Positions 9,034 to 18,086 of a stretch of DNA of 64,000 nucleotides are shown here, one piece after another. Source of the stretch: CBDFHB01 sp965250115. GTDB lineage: Bacteria > Acidobacteriota > Vicinamibacteria > Marinacidobacterales > SMYC01. Location of the stretch: assembly GCA_965250115.1 (NCBI GenBank), contig CBDFNJ010000002.1, forward strand, positions 2,914,001-2,978,000, given 5' to 3'. The notes beneath the pieces were generated by a model. That model had not been told where the DNA came from. It made no database searches and worked only from the letters and a program-made list of their open reading frames with translations. Each line of letters starts with the position of its first letter. The stretch's first letter is position 1. A program made the position numbers and the translations under genes.

Positions 9034-11415
9034 ATGTCGATGTCGAAATCACTCGTCTTGCGGCTCGCCTGCGCCTTGACGCCTGGGCTCGCGCTGGCCC
9101 TTCTCGCCGGAGTCCTGTTCGGCGACATCGCGCCCCTTCCCAAGGCCGTGGCCCTCGCCTCGGTGCTCTTCGCATCCATCGGGTACTCGGTGTTCGTGAT
9201 CCAACGTCTCGCGGTTGCGCCGCTAAAAGAACTGCGTGAAAGCCTCGTGGAGCTCCGGTCGGGCTCCGGGCCGATTCCGAAAAATCTGCCAATCCACCGT
9301 ATCGATGACATCGGCCGACTCGCGCGCGAGATCGCGCTGCTCGCTGGCGAGCGCAACGCCTCGGAGCTGCGACGGGGGGAGAGCGCCTCCAAGAACAATG
9401 CACTCGTCGATGCCATCTCGGACGCCACCTTCCATATCGACCAAGACGGCCTCATTCTCGACTATCAACCGCCCAAGGAGCTCCCCTTCTTCGTCTCACG
9501 TGACGCCGTACTCGGACGAAAGCTTCTGGACGTTTTTCCCGAGACGGTAGCCGACCGCGCCGTCGCGGCACTCGCGCAGGCCTTCGCCGCCGAGGGAGCC
9601 CAGCAGCAGTTCTCCTTCCGTCTCGACGTCGAAGGCGAGCTTCGAAGCTACGACGCTCGCTTCGCGCGATCGGGCAACAACGAAGTCCTCGTCATCCTCC
9701 GCGACACGACCCGCCAGAAGCAGACCGCCACGTCCCGCAAGCGCCTGAACGCGATTCTGGACGCGACCATCGACCCCATCATGACGGTGACACCGAAGGG
9801 AGTCATTCGCTATATCAACCCCGCGGGACGGGACCTGCTCGGCATCGACGAGCCACGCCGCTTCGGACTGGATCTAAAAAACATATTTCCGGAGTGGGCC
9901 CACACGCAGCTCTTTTCGACCGCGATACCGGAAGCGATCGACGAAGGTGCCTGGCACGGCGAGTCGGCGCTCGTCACGACCACCGAGACCGAGATACCGG
10001 TCTCGCTCTCGGCGATAGCTCATCGGACTGACGAAGGCGACGTCGAGCTCATCTCGTTCATCATTCGAGATCAGTCTGAGCGCAAGAGATTCGATGACCA
10101 TCTGATGTTTCTCGCCGATCACGACGCCGTCACGTCGCTCTACACGCGTCGTCGATTCGTCGAGGAAGTCGGCCGCGAGATCGCGCGCGCCGATCGCTCC
10201 GGAGCTGGCGGGGCCGTGCTGCTCCTTGACCTCGACGACTTCAAATACGTCAACGAGAGCCTCGGACATCGCACCGGCGACCGTTTGCTCACGACTCTGG
10301 CACAGGTCCTTCGGAAGGAGGTCCGAGCCAATGACATGCTGGCACGGCTGGATGGTGACGAGTTCGCCGTGCTCGTCACGGAAACGCCACCCAGCCGCGT
10401 CGACTTTATCGTAGAGCGCCTCCTAAAATCCATTCGGAACCACGTCGTGCACGAAGGCGAACAACCCATCGGGGTCACGGCGAGCGTAGGGGTCGCCTTC
10501 TTCCCGGAACATGGAGCGAGTGCCGAAGAGCTTCTCGCCCGCGCCGACCAGGCGCTCGACAACGCCAAACGTAGGGGCCGGGATCAGTTCGTGGTCTACA
10601 AGCCCGACCAGGACTGGCAAGCTCGGGTCGACTCACGTCTCTCTGGTGAAAAACTCATCCGAGACGCGCTCGCCCGCGGACGCTTCGTCCTCCACGCGCA
10701 GCCGATTCTGGATTTGAAGGCGAACGAAGTGGTCCAGTTCGAGCTTCTCATCCGCATGCTCAACGAAGAGGACGAGCTCGTACCACCCGCCTCGTTTCTC
10801 GGTACGGCGGAGCGCTTCGGACTGATTCGATCCATCGACCGCTGGGTCGTTCGACAGGCTATCGAGCTACTCGGCCGGGAGCGGAAGAAGGGTAACCACC
10901 TTCGAGTGTCCGTCAACCTCTCCGGCAAGTCTCTCGCGGATCTGGAGCTGACGACCGTGATCGAAAAGGGGCTAGCCGAACAGGGCGTCGACCCGAAGCA
11001 GCTCACGCTCGAGATTACCGAAACGACCGCGATCACGGATACGGATAGAGCCAAGATATTCGCCATTGCACTCAAACAGATCGGCTGCCGGCTCGCCCTC
11101 GATGACTTCGGCGTCGGCTTCTCGTCCTTCAACCACCTCAAGCATCTGCCGGTGGACTATCTGAAGATCGACGGAAGCTTCATTCGGAACCTGCCCCAGA
11201 GCAAGGTAGACCAGCACCTCGTTCGGGCCATGGTCGAAGTCGCGCGCGCGCTCCGCAAGCGCACCGTCGCGGAGTTCGTCGCGAGCCCGGAGATCCTCGA
11301 GTTGGTCCGCGACTCGGGAATCGACTTCGCACAGGCCTATCACATCGGCAAGCCGGCGGCGATCGAGACTCTCCTCAACGGGGCCCGCGAGAAAACGGAG
11401 CGCGCCGCGAACTGA
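9034..11415 (+). CDS. Membrane PAS-GGDEF-EAL protein
   Basis: The 793-residue protein has two N-terminal membrane helices (about 8-27 and 38-55), a HAMP-like linker, two PAS domains (about 115-230 and 245-360), a GGDEF domain with the variant DGDEF (about 437-441) and an EAL domain (from about 540). The EAL signature reads FELLIRM instead of xEALLR, but the main metal and catalytic positions remain: SVNLS, LEITET, LDDFG (about 689), YLKIDGSFI. The usual AEGVET loop is AEFVAS and the end reads FAQAYHIGKP. It could make or break cyclic di-GMP; the altered motifs leave the direction open. A PilZ protein at 63.6 kb is a possible effector. Confidence 0.9.
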   Translation: MSMSKSLVLRLACALTPGLALALLAGVLFGDIAPLPKAVALASVLFASIGYSVFVIQRLAVAPLKELRESLVELRSGSGPIPKNLPIHRIDDIGRLAREIALLAGERNASELRRGESASKNNALVDAISDATFHIDQDGLILDYQPPKELPFFVSRDAVLGRKLLDVFPETVADRAVAALAQAFAAEGAQQQFSFRLDVEGELRSYDARFARSGNNEVLVILRDTTRQKQTATSRKRLNAILDATIDPIMTVTPKGVIRYINPAGRDLLGIDEPRRFGLDLKNIFPEWAHTQLFSTAIPEAIDEGAWHGESALVTTTETEIPVSLSAIAHRTDEGDVELISFIIRDQSERKRFDDHLMFLADHDAVTSLYTRRRFVEEVGREIARADRSGAGGAVLLLDLDDFKYVNESLGHRTGDRLLTTLAQVLRKEVRANDMLARLDGDEFAVLVTETPPSRVDFIVERLLKSIRNHVVHEGEQPIGVTASVGVAFFPEHGASAEELLARADQALDNAKRRGRDQFVVYKPDQDWQARVDSRLSGEKLIRDALARGRFVLHAQPILDLKANEVVQFELLIRMLNEEDELVPPASFLGTAERFGLIRSIDRWVVRQAIELLGRERKKGNHLRVSVNLSGKSLADLELTTVIEKGLAEQGVDPKQLTLEITETTAITDTDRAKIFAIALKQIGCRLALDDFGVGFSSFNHLKHLPVDYLKIDGSFIRNLPQSKVDQHLVRAMVEVARALRKRTVAEFVASPEILELVRDSGIDFAQAYHIGKPAAIETLLNGAREKTERAAN

Positions 11416-11438
11416 CCCCAACGCGATAAAATAGGGGT

Positions 11439-12173
11439 ATGCGTCTCGTTTTCACGCTGCTTTGCTCTCTGGTGGCGATCGCGGCGGTCGCACAGGAGCC
11501 GGAACGCGAGCCCGATTTCCTCTTCGGCGCCCCGCGAGGCTACTTCGGGGTCCGCGGCGGATGGCACCTGGCTTCGTCATCGAGTGGCATCCACGATTTA
11601 TTCGAGGAGAAGCTGACCATCGAGCGCGGTGACTTCGATTCGCTCACATTCGGAGTCGAGGTCGGAATTCCCCTGCTACCGCGTCTCGACGTGGTGTTCG
11701 GCGTCGATTTCAGCCTGGCCAGAATCGACTCCGAATCCCGAGATTTCACCCACCAGAACGATCTGCCCATCGAGCAGCAGACGAGCCTCAACGTAATTCC
11801 CCTGACCGCGAGTCTGAAGTTTTACTTGAACGAACGCGGGCGCGCCGTCAGCCGCTACGCCTACGTTCCAGCCGCGGTGCGGCCCTACGTCGGAGTCGGG
11901 GGCAGCGCCGTGTTCTACCAGCTGAAACAGGTCGGGGAGTTCGTGGACGAGGAGGACCTGTCGATTTTCGAAGGGACGCTCATCTCCACCGCCGCCGGTC
12001 TCGGTTGGCACGTCTTCGGAGGCGTCGACACGCGCCTCACGCCGAGTCTGTGGCTCGCGGTCGAGGGGCGCTATCTCTGGGCCAATGCGGGGGTCGTCGG
12101 CGACTTTCAGGACCCCGATCCGATCGATCTTTCCGGGCTCCGTATCACGGTCGGCCTCAACGTCACCTTCTAG
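11439..12173 (+). CDS. Predicted outer-membrane beta-barrel protein
   Basis: The 244-residue protein begins with a signal peptide (MRLVFTLLCSLVAIAAVAQ, cleavage near AVAQE). The rest alternates short amphipathic strands such as YFGVRGGWHL, LTFGVEVGIPL, RLDVVFGVDFSL and SLWLAVEGRYLW, and ends with GLRITVGLNVTF, a terminal aromatic residue typical of proteins inserted by BamA. This is the small OmpA/OprF-like barrel class; no peptidoglycan domain follows. Function is unknown. It lies 23 bp after the GGDEF-EAL gene and may share its transcript. Confidence 0.75.
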   Translation: MRLVFTLLCSLVAIAAVAQEPEREPDFLFGAPRGYFGVRGGWHLASSSSGIHDLFEEKLTIERGDFDSLTFGVEVGIPLLPRLDVVFGVDFSLARIDSESRDFTHQNDLPIEQQTSLNVIPLTASLKFYLNERGRAVSRYAYVPAAVRPYVGVGGSAVFYQLKQVGEFVDEEDLSIFEGTLISTAAGLGWHVFGGVDTRLTPSLWLAVEGRYLWANAGVVGDFQDPDPIDLSGLRITVGLNVTF

Positions 12174-12220
12174 TCATTTTGCGCCATAATGGGATTAGTC
12201 TTAGACAACAGGGGGTAAGC

Positions 12221-13324
12221 ATGTCCATTCTCCTGGCCGCGCTCATGACGGCGGCACACGTCGGTTCCACATCCGCGAAGGTCGACAACCCGTGGCTTCC
12301 CTGGCTCGGCTGCTGGACGCTCGTCGAAGACGACGTCCGCGAGCCCCTGTTCGGCGCGGAGGAGCTTTCCGAAAGCGAGTCCGTACCGCCGCGAGGTCTC
12401 GTTTGCATGGAGCCGGAAGACGGCGGCGTCCGAGTCACGACGTTCTCGGACGACGAGCTCTTCCTCGAGGAGATGCTCTACGCCGACGGTGCGCGCCAAC
12501 CCTCGAGCGCGGGACAGTGCGTCGGATGGCAGGAAGTCGGATGGTCCGCCGACGCCGATCGACTCTTTACGCGCTCGGAGCTGACGTGCGAAGAAGGCAA
12601 CGAGCGAGTCGTGACGGGCGTCAGCCTATTCACGGACAGAAGGACATGGGTCGAGATCCAGACCATCGGTAGCGGCGTTTCCCGAACGGTCGTCCTTCGC
12701 CACTATCGTCCGGCACGGGAGGAGGAAACGCTCTCGAAGTCCGGTCTCTCGGCCGAGATCCTGAGGAGCGCGTCGCGGGCCCGAGCGGAGATCGTCAGCG
12801 TCATGGGCATCGATGACGTGATCGAAGCCAAGAGCCAGGTCGCCCCCGCCACGCTCGAAGCGCTCCTCATGGAGCACGAAGACGGTTTCGATCTCGACAG
12901 CGAGGCCTTGATCCGATTGGATGACGCGGGGATGCCGCCCTCCCTGATTGATGTCATGGTGGCGCTCTCCTATCCCGACCGGTTTCTCTGCGAGCGAGAC
13001 TCGACGCCCACCAGCTTCACCTGGACGAGGAGCCTCGGCTATCCCTACCACTACGCGCCCTTCGGCTACTACTACCGATATGCGCCATATGATCCAGCCT
13101 ATGTCGTGAGACCGATGCCGGGAGTATCTGTGGGTCGCATTAGCGCCAGCGGCGGCTATGCAGTCGTGTCTCGACGCAGCACGAGTACCTATTCGAGCGG
13201 GTCGAGCCGTGGGTCGAGCCAAGGCTCGAGCTCTACCGGGAGTTCGAGCTCCGAGGGCGCCTCGGACAGAGGCTATCACCGCGGTGGCGCCTCGAGCCGA
13301 GGCACCGCAAAACCCAAGAAATAA
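12221..13324 (+). CDS. Secreted protein with Ser/Gly-rich tail, unknown
   Basis: The ATG at 12221 follows a GGGGG ribosome site and opens a signal-like helix (MSILLAALMTAAHVGSTSA). The mature part (about residues 20-245) starts WLPWLGCWTLVEDD, a lipocalin-like opening, and holds four spaced cysteines. Then comes a Tyr-rich segment (YPYHYAPFGYYYRYAPYDP) and a low-complexity tail of Ser and Gly repeats ending in basic residues. The tail could be an extracellular or wall-interacting region. I recognise no family. It follows the beta-barrel gene by 47 bp. Confidence 0.6.
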   Translation: MSILLAALMTAAHVGSTSAKVDNPWLPWLGCWTLVEDDVREPLFGAEELSESESVPPRGLVCMEPEDGGVRVTTFSDDELFLEEMLYADGARQPSSAGQCVGWQEVGWSADADRLFTRSELTCEEGNERVVTGVSLFTDRRTWVEIQTIGSGVSRTVVLRHYRPAREEETLSKSGLSAEILRSASRARAEIVSVMGIDDVIEAKSQVAPATLEALLMEHEDGFDLDSEALIRLDDAGMPPSLIDVMVALSYPDRFLCERDSTPTSFTWTRSLGYPYHYAPFGYYYRYAPYDPAYVVRPMPGVSVGRISASGGYAVVSRRSTSTYSSGSSRGSSQGSSSTGSSSSEGASDRGYHRGGASSRGTAKPKK

Positions 13325-13345
13325 GCCCCGTTTCGGGCGAGCGTC

Positions 13346-13525
13346 CTATTCCGTTCGCAGCGCCTCGATCGGGTCGAGGTGACTCGCTCTGAGCGCCGGC
13401 ATGACCCCGGAAACGACGCCCGCGAGAAAGCTCACCAAGAGCGCCAGCAGGACCAGGCTCACCGGTATGTGCGCCATGTCCCCTCTTTCAGCCTGTAGAC
13501 TCGAGGCGGATTCCCCAGCGTCCGG
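13346..13525 (-). pseudogene. MacB/FtsX-type ABC permease, C-terminal remnant
   Basis: On the minus strand, directly after and in frame with the TPR gene stop (13526-13528), an open stretch ends with a hydrophobic helix (LVLLALLVSFLAGVVSGV) and MPALRASHLDPIEALRTE before the stop at 13346-13348. This is the standard end of MacB-like permeases (last helix plus PAxxAxxLDPxEALRxE). Only about 45 matching residues are present; the ATPase, periplasmic domain and other helices are absent. It is the scar of a lost transporter gene, probably left by a deletion that joined it to the TPR gene. Confidence 0.7.
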
Positions 13526-14968
13526 TCAGCGTGAACCGTTCGCGCTCAGCCACTCGAGAACCCGGGATGCACGGTCGCTCGTCGGATCGAGCTCGATGAA
13601 GCGCCGGAAGTGCCGGGTAGCCATCTCCGGCTGTCGTCCTTCCTGAAGATAGAGAACCGCGAGATTGTAGTGGGCTTCGGCCAGGGTCTCGTCGAGGCGG
13701 AGCGCGTTCTCGTACTCGGCGATCGCTTCGTCGATACGTCCGGATTGGCGAAGCGCCACCGCGTGGCGAAAGCGCGCGCTCACATGGTCGGGCGCCGACG
13801 CGACGGCGGCACGGGAGGCACCGAGCGCCGCCTCCGTGTCGCCGATCTCCTTCAGGATCTCGGCGAGCTCGAGACGAGCCTCGACGAACCCCGGATCGAT
13901 CCGGATGGCCTCCTCGAGCGCGTTTCTCGCCTCGGCAAGATCGCCGGCTCTGCGATCGGCACGGGCTTTGATGTAGTAGGCGGGCGCGAGCTCCGGATCC
14001 GCTTCGAGCGCCTGTCGTGCCATCGCCTCTGCACGCTCGGGACTGAACCCGTACCAAAGCGCATAGAGAAGGTGGCTTTCGGCATTATCGGGCTCGATTC
14101 GGAGAGCCGCCTTGATCTCCTCTTCCATCTCGACCATGCGATTCTCGTGATAGGCGGCCCAGGCTCGCGCCTGGTGAGCGTCGACGTCGCCGGGAGCTGC
14201 CTTCAAGGCCACATCCGCGGCGCGACGCATTTCAGCGATCTCCTCGGGAGAGGCCGCGTCCGCCAGGTACGCCTTCCAACCCAAACGCTCCGCAAGAGCG
14301 GCCTGGAGCTCGGCGAGCGCCGGGCTGTCAAGAACGGCTTCGGTTATCTCCCTGCGATAATCCCGAACGGCATCTTCGGTTCGCCGTACCGAGTAACTAC
14401 CGGTCGCGGTGATCGCGGCCGCGTCCGGGCTCGGACCGGCCACCGCCACCGTGGACTCCGGGTGAAAGCTCTGGACGAGCTGCGCGAAAGGGCCTGCCAC
14501 CCGCTTCAAGTCTTTGTCCGGTATCCAATAGGTGAACCGGTAAAGCGTCTCCTCGACCGTTGTGACGATTTCCGTCACACGATCGCGTTGGTTCCTTTTG
14601 CCGCTTCGCGCCGGCAGGTGATAGACGAACTCAACCCCACTCCCCCAGGGGAAACGTCGAACTTGCTCGGACTCGATCGGAACGGTGACGCGCTCGTTCA
14701 ATCGCTCTCGCTGAACCTCGAGAAAAATCTGGGCGAAGCTGGCGTCGTTCAAATCGATGGGCTGGGTGAGACGCTCCGTTTCGAGGCGCAGCAGACTGTT
14801 CTTTCGGTACACGATCTGGAACGGGACGCTCGCGCTCGCGGGTTGGAGCTTGCTGTTCTTCCTGGGGTAGACAATCGTGAAACCAGCGCCCTGGTGAACG
14901 ACCTTGTCCTGCGCCGAGACGAGACTCGTCCAGACGAGGAGCGCCACCAACAAGGCCCGCCACGTCAT
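13526..14968 (-). CDS. Exported TPR-repeat protein
   Basis: The 480-residue protein starts with a signal peptide (MTWRALLVALLVWTSLVSA). The N-terminal half resembles a PsbP/DUF1795-like fold (GAGFTIVYPRKNSKLQPASA, TYWIPDKDLKRVAGPFAQLV). The C-terminal half (about 230-475) is a run of tetratricopeptide repeats, for example AYYIKARADRRAGDLAEARN and AHYNLAVLYLQEGRQPEMAT. TPR arrays act as scaffolds, and Tad loci often encode one (TadD). The ATG overlaps the end of the FHA-GspE gene by 4 bp, so it belongs to the same transcript and is probably the TadD-like member. Confidence 0.8.
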   Translation of the reverse strand: MTWRALLVALLVWTSLVSAQDKVVHQGAGFTIVYPRKNSKLQPASASVPFQIVYRKNSLLRLETERLTQPIDLNDASFAQIFLEVQRERLNERVTVPIESEQVRRFPWGSGVEFVYHLPARSGKRNQRDRVTEIVTTVEETLYRFTYWIPDKDLKRVAGPFAQLVQSFHPESTVAVAGPSPDAAAITATGSYSVRRTEDAVRDYRREITEAVLDSPALAELQAALAERLGWKAYLADAASPEEIAEMRRAADVALKAAPGDVDAHQARAWAAYHENRMVEMEEEIKAALRIEPDNAESHLLYALWYGFSPERAEAMARQALEADPELAPAYYIKARADRRAGDLAEARNALEEAIRIDPGFVEARLELAEILKEIGDTEAALGASRAAVASAPDHVSARFRHAVALRQSGRIDEAIAEYENALRLDETLAEAHYNLAVLYLQEGRQPEMATRHFRRFIELDPTSDRASRVLEWLSANGSR

Positions 14969-16998
14969 GTGGGCGCATCTCCCATCGTCGAGGTAAGCAC
15001 CTCATCGATGCTCGTCTCCCCCGTGGCGACGCGGCGAAGACCGCTTTTCCGAAGCGTGATCATCCCCTGCTTGAGCGCCAGGTCGCGTATCTCGACCACG
15101 GAAGATTTCTCGGCGATGAGCTCTTCGAGCTCGTCGGTGACGAGCAGTGCTTCGAAGATGCCACGACGTCCCCGATATCCCGTCTTGCCGCAGGCCGCGC
15201 AACCTTTCGCTTCGTACAGCGTCGCACCCTCGAGCTCGGCCCGCTCTCGAGCGCCGAACACTTTCGGAAGTCACGAGCTCGAGGGCGTCTTGCACTCTTC
15301 GCACAGGCGCCGCACGAGCCGCTGCGCGAGAACGAGGCTCACGGCGGACCCGACCATGAAAGGATCCAAGTCCATGTTCAAAAGGCGCAAGATCGTACCG
15401 GGGGCATCGTTCGTATGGAGCGTCGACATGACGAGATGGCCCGTGAGCGCGGCTTTCAAGGAGATATCCGCCGTCTCCTGGTCGCGGATCTCCCCGACGA
15501 GAATCACGTCCGGGTCCTGGCGCAGAAAACTCCGCAGGGCGTCGGCAAAGGTGATACCCGTCTCCTCGCCGCAATGGACCTGCGTCACGCCTTGGATCTT
15601 GGACTCCACCGGGTCTTCCGCGGAAACGATGTTCACGTCCTCGCGGTTCAGATGCTCCACGAGAGCATAGAGCGTCGAGGTCTTGCTGCTCCCCGTGGGC
15701 CCGGTCACGAGAATGAGGCCGTTCGGAGACTCGGACGCGTGCCGCACCCGCTCGAGCGTCTCGTCGTCGAAGCCGATCTCGGTGAGCGCCTGAAGCTTTC
15801 GCGATCGGTCGAGCGCCCGTAGCACGATCTTCTCGCCGTGGAGCGACGGAAGGCTCGAGAAGCGAAAATCGACGTCCTTCCCCCAAATGAGGTCATAGCT
15901 GATCCGCGCATCCAGGGGCTCTCGACTCGGCTTCATGTCGAGACCCGCCATCACTTTGAGACGGGCGACGGTCGCTGGAGCGAGCGCGGGCGGGAGTCTC
16001 CAGGCGATGCGCATCGCACCGTCAACGCGAGAACGCACCCGGAACTCGGCTTCGAGCGGCTCGAAGTGAACGTCACTGGCGCCCGCATTGACGAGCCGGA
16101 CCAAAACCTGGTGCACGAAGGCAATGACGTCCGGATCCCGAATAACGCGCTCGAGCGTCGCGGGATCGCTCGCGAGCTTGTCACGGGTGCGATTCACGAG
16201 AGCGACCGCCGGCTCGCTGTAGGTCTCAATCGGCGATTCGACGCGCTGCTTCACGATCGCATCCGTGAGGGAACGCGCGGCCTCGGAACTGACCGCGGCG
16301 GCGGGTGTCGCCCTCGGCTCGGCGCGGGGTATTGAGGCCGGCTTCGCTGCCGCAGAGGGTGTGGCCGAGAGCGTCGGCTGAACGATCTCGATCTTCCCCG
16401 GCTCGGGGACAGTTCCGTCGGCCGTGAAGTATAGGGTGAGCCCGGCAACGGTGATTTGGGCTCCGTGCTCGAGCGCCTTTTCCTTCACTCTGACACCGTC
16501 GACGTAGGTCCCGTTCTCGCTTCCGAGATCGACGAGAGCAAAAACGCTGCCCCGCTTCACGATCTTGAAGTGTTTGCCGGAAACGAGAGGGTCGGGAAGC
16601 TGAACCGAAGCTTCGGAGGACCGGCCCACGACCGTCTCACCGCCTCCGAGCGAAAAGACTTGGCGCTCGCCTCCGCCGATCAGAGCCAGCTTGGCCGTTT
16701 CGGAGCTCTCGGAGTCGAGCTCGAACTCAAGGGTAAAGGCACCGAGCTCGAGCGAGCAACCGGAGTAGACGCTCAAAGTCTTGATCCGCTCACCTTTGTG
16801 AACGACGCCGTTCCCACTACCCAGATCGACGACGCGATAGCCGTGCCCCGCGGGCTCGACGCGGGCGTGGCGGCGTGACACGGAGGGGTCGAGGAGCACT
16901 AGGTCGTTCGTCCCCTCGCGACCGATCGCGAGCGGCTCGTGAGACAGAGACCTCTCCTGTTCCGTTTTGCCCTTTCTCCGGACGATGAGTTTCGCCAT
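14965..16998 (-). pseudogene. FHA-FHA-GspE/PilB-type ATPase, in-frame stop
   Basis: The frame encodes two FHA domains (about 1-100, with GREGTNDLVLLDPSVSRRHA; about 105-205, with GRSSEASVQLPDPLVSGKHF and GSENGTYVDG), a Pro/Ala linker and a GspE/PilB secretion ATPase. The ATPase has Walker A GPTGSSKTST, Asp box DPDVILVGEIRDQETAD and the TLHTNDAPGTILRLL box. After CEECKTPSSS a TGA (15271-15273) interrupts the same frame. It then resumes with LPKVFGARERAELEG, the second zinc pair CAACGKTGYRGR and the normal C-terminus. So the zinc region is split by a nonsense codon. Such ATPases power type IV pilus or type II secretion assembly; FHA domains bind phosphothreonine. It lies 3 bp downstream of the TPR membrane gene. 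Confidence 0.8.
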
Positions 16999-17001
16999 GA
17001 T

Positions 17002-17511
17002 CTAACGCAGCTTGGCTCTCGCCTGTTCGATACCCTGCTGGGCTTCCGCGTAGCGGGTATCACCCTCCTTGGCGAGCATGAGAAACATTTCCCACTCGGC
17101 GATCGCCTCGTCGTAGCGAAGGAACTGAAACGCCTCGCTCGCTCTCTCGAAGTGGGTTTCCGCCTTTTTCTCAATCTCCTCGTCGAGGAGACTCAATCGG
17201 GTACGCGCGCGCGCGTGATCGGGATCGAGCTCCAGTGCTCTCTCGAAGCTCCTTTGCGCCTCCTTGAGTCGTCCGGTAGAACTCGCCGTCCCGGCCATCC
17301 GCGCTCTGAACGGACGCGACGGAGGAGGTTGTCGCCGGGGCAGGCACGGGGGCCTCCGCGGAGGGCTCACCACCGGTGCCGATGCGCTCGTGCTCGACTC
17401 TCCGCCCCACTCCTCCGTCGTCTCGGAAGGAACGAGCAAAATGCGCAAGAAGATCGCGAGCGCGAGGGATATCGCGATCAGGAGCCCTCCGATAACGAAC
17501 AAGCGTCGCAT
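17002..17511 (-). CDS. Membrane-anchored TPR-like protein
   Basis: The 169-residue frame opens with one membrane helix (LFVIGGLLIAISLALAIFLRILL). After a low-complexity linker come two TPR-like helices pairs (LKEAQRSFERALELDPDHAR, then AFQFLRYDEAIAEWEMFLML). The linker in this frame is unusually Arg/Pro-rich, while the neighbouring frame over 17290-17390 reads a more natural linker (GEPSAEAPVPAPATTSS); two compensating indels are possible. It sits between the FHA gene and the FHA-GspE gene and probably helps scaffold the pilus machine. Confidence 0.6.
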   Translation of the reverse strand: MRRLFVIGGLLIAISLALAIFLRILLVPSETTEEWGGESSTSASAPVVSPPRRPPCLPRRQPPPSRPFRARMAGTASSTGRLKEAQRSFERALELDPDHARARTRLSLLDEEIEKKAETHFERASEAFQFLRYDEAIAEWEMFLMLAKEGDTRYAEAQQGIEQARAKLR

Positions 17512-17527
17512 CGGATCGGCTTCAACT

Positions 17528-18016
17528 TTAGGCGGAGTCGAGCGGGCCTGCCCCCCGGCTGCGGGGGTCTTGGGCTTTGAGGCCGGCGGCGTCCGTTGTG
17601 GCCTCGGCTGAAACGGGCGGCACTTTGGCGGCTGGCGGCGGAGAGGGCGTGACCGCCGCGGCGTCAGCTGGTTTCTTCCCTTGGATCGCTGGAGCCTCGA
17701 GACGACAGGTCACACCCGCGAAGCGCAGCTGGTCCCCGAAGCGCACCGGGGACTCCGTGATCTGCCGTCCATTCACATAAGTCTTGTTGGCGCTTTCGAG
17801 ATCCACCAGCGTCATGCTCGTTTGGGAGACGAGAAGCTTGGCGTGAAACTTGCTCACGAAGTGATCGGGAATCGAGATACGGTTCGTCGCGTCCCGACCG
17901 ATCGTGAGCTCGCTCCCGACTACGTGATGGTGGATTTCCTTGCCGTCGGGAAGCTGCACCACGAGCCACGGTACATCCAACGTCCGAACTGTCCTGTCCT
18001 TCGTCTTGGGCTTCAT
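17528..18016 (-). CDS. FHA-domain protein
   Basis: The 162-residue protein consists of one FHA domain (about 15-110) with the phosphothreonine-binding elements GRDATNRISIP, DHFVSKFHAKL and the loop ESANKTYVNG, followed by a Pro/Ala-rich tail without recognisable motifs. FHA domains read phosphothreonine marks set by Ser/Thr kinases; no kinase gene is in the window. The neighbours are an FHA sensor upstream and an FHA-ATPase downstream, so the three may share one phosphosignal. Confidence 0.85.
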   Translation of the reverse strand: MKPKTKDRTVRTLDVPWLVVQLPDGKEIHHHVVGSELTIGRDATNRISIPDHFVSKFHAKLLVSQTSMTLVDLESANKTYVNGRQITESPVRFGDQLRFAGVTCRLEAPAIQGKKPADAAAVTPSPPPAAKVPPVSAEATTDAAGLKAQDPRSRGAGPLDSA

Positions 18017-18086
18017 GGGCTCTTGGGGCTCGAGGCCCGAACTTAAAGAGGGGGGTAGAGCGACAATGCACCGACGTTAAAATTTA

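Noticed and set aside
13180..13300. Tandem repeat array or CRISPR
   Set aside because: It is a Ser/Gly-rich coding region with degenerate codons, with neither constant repeats nor unique spacers. No CRISPR array was seen anywhere in the window.
13610..15670. A long plus-strand open frame of 686 codons
   Set aside because: It lies entirely antisense to the TPR and FHA-GspE genes, is Arg-rich and shows no family motif; high GC creates such frames.
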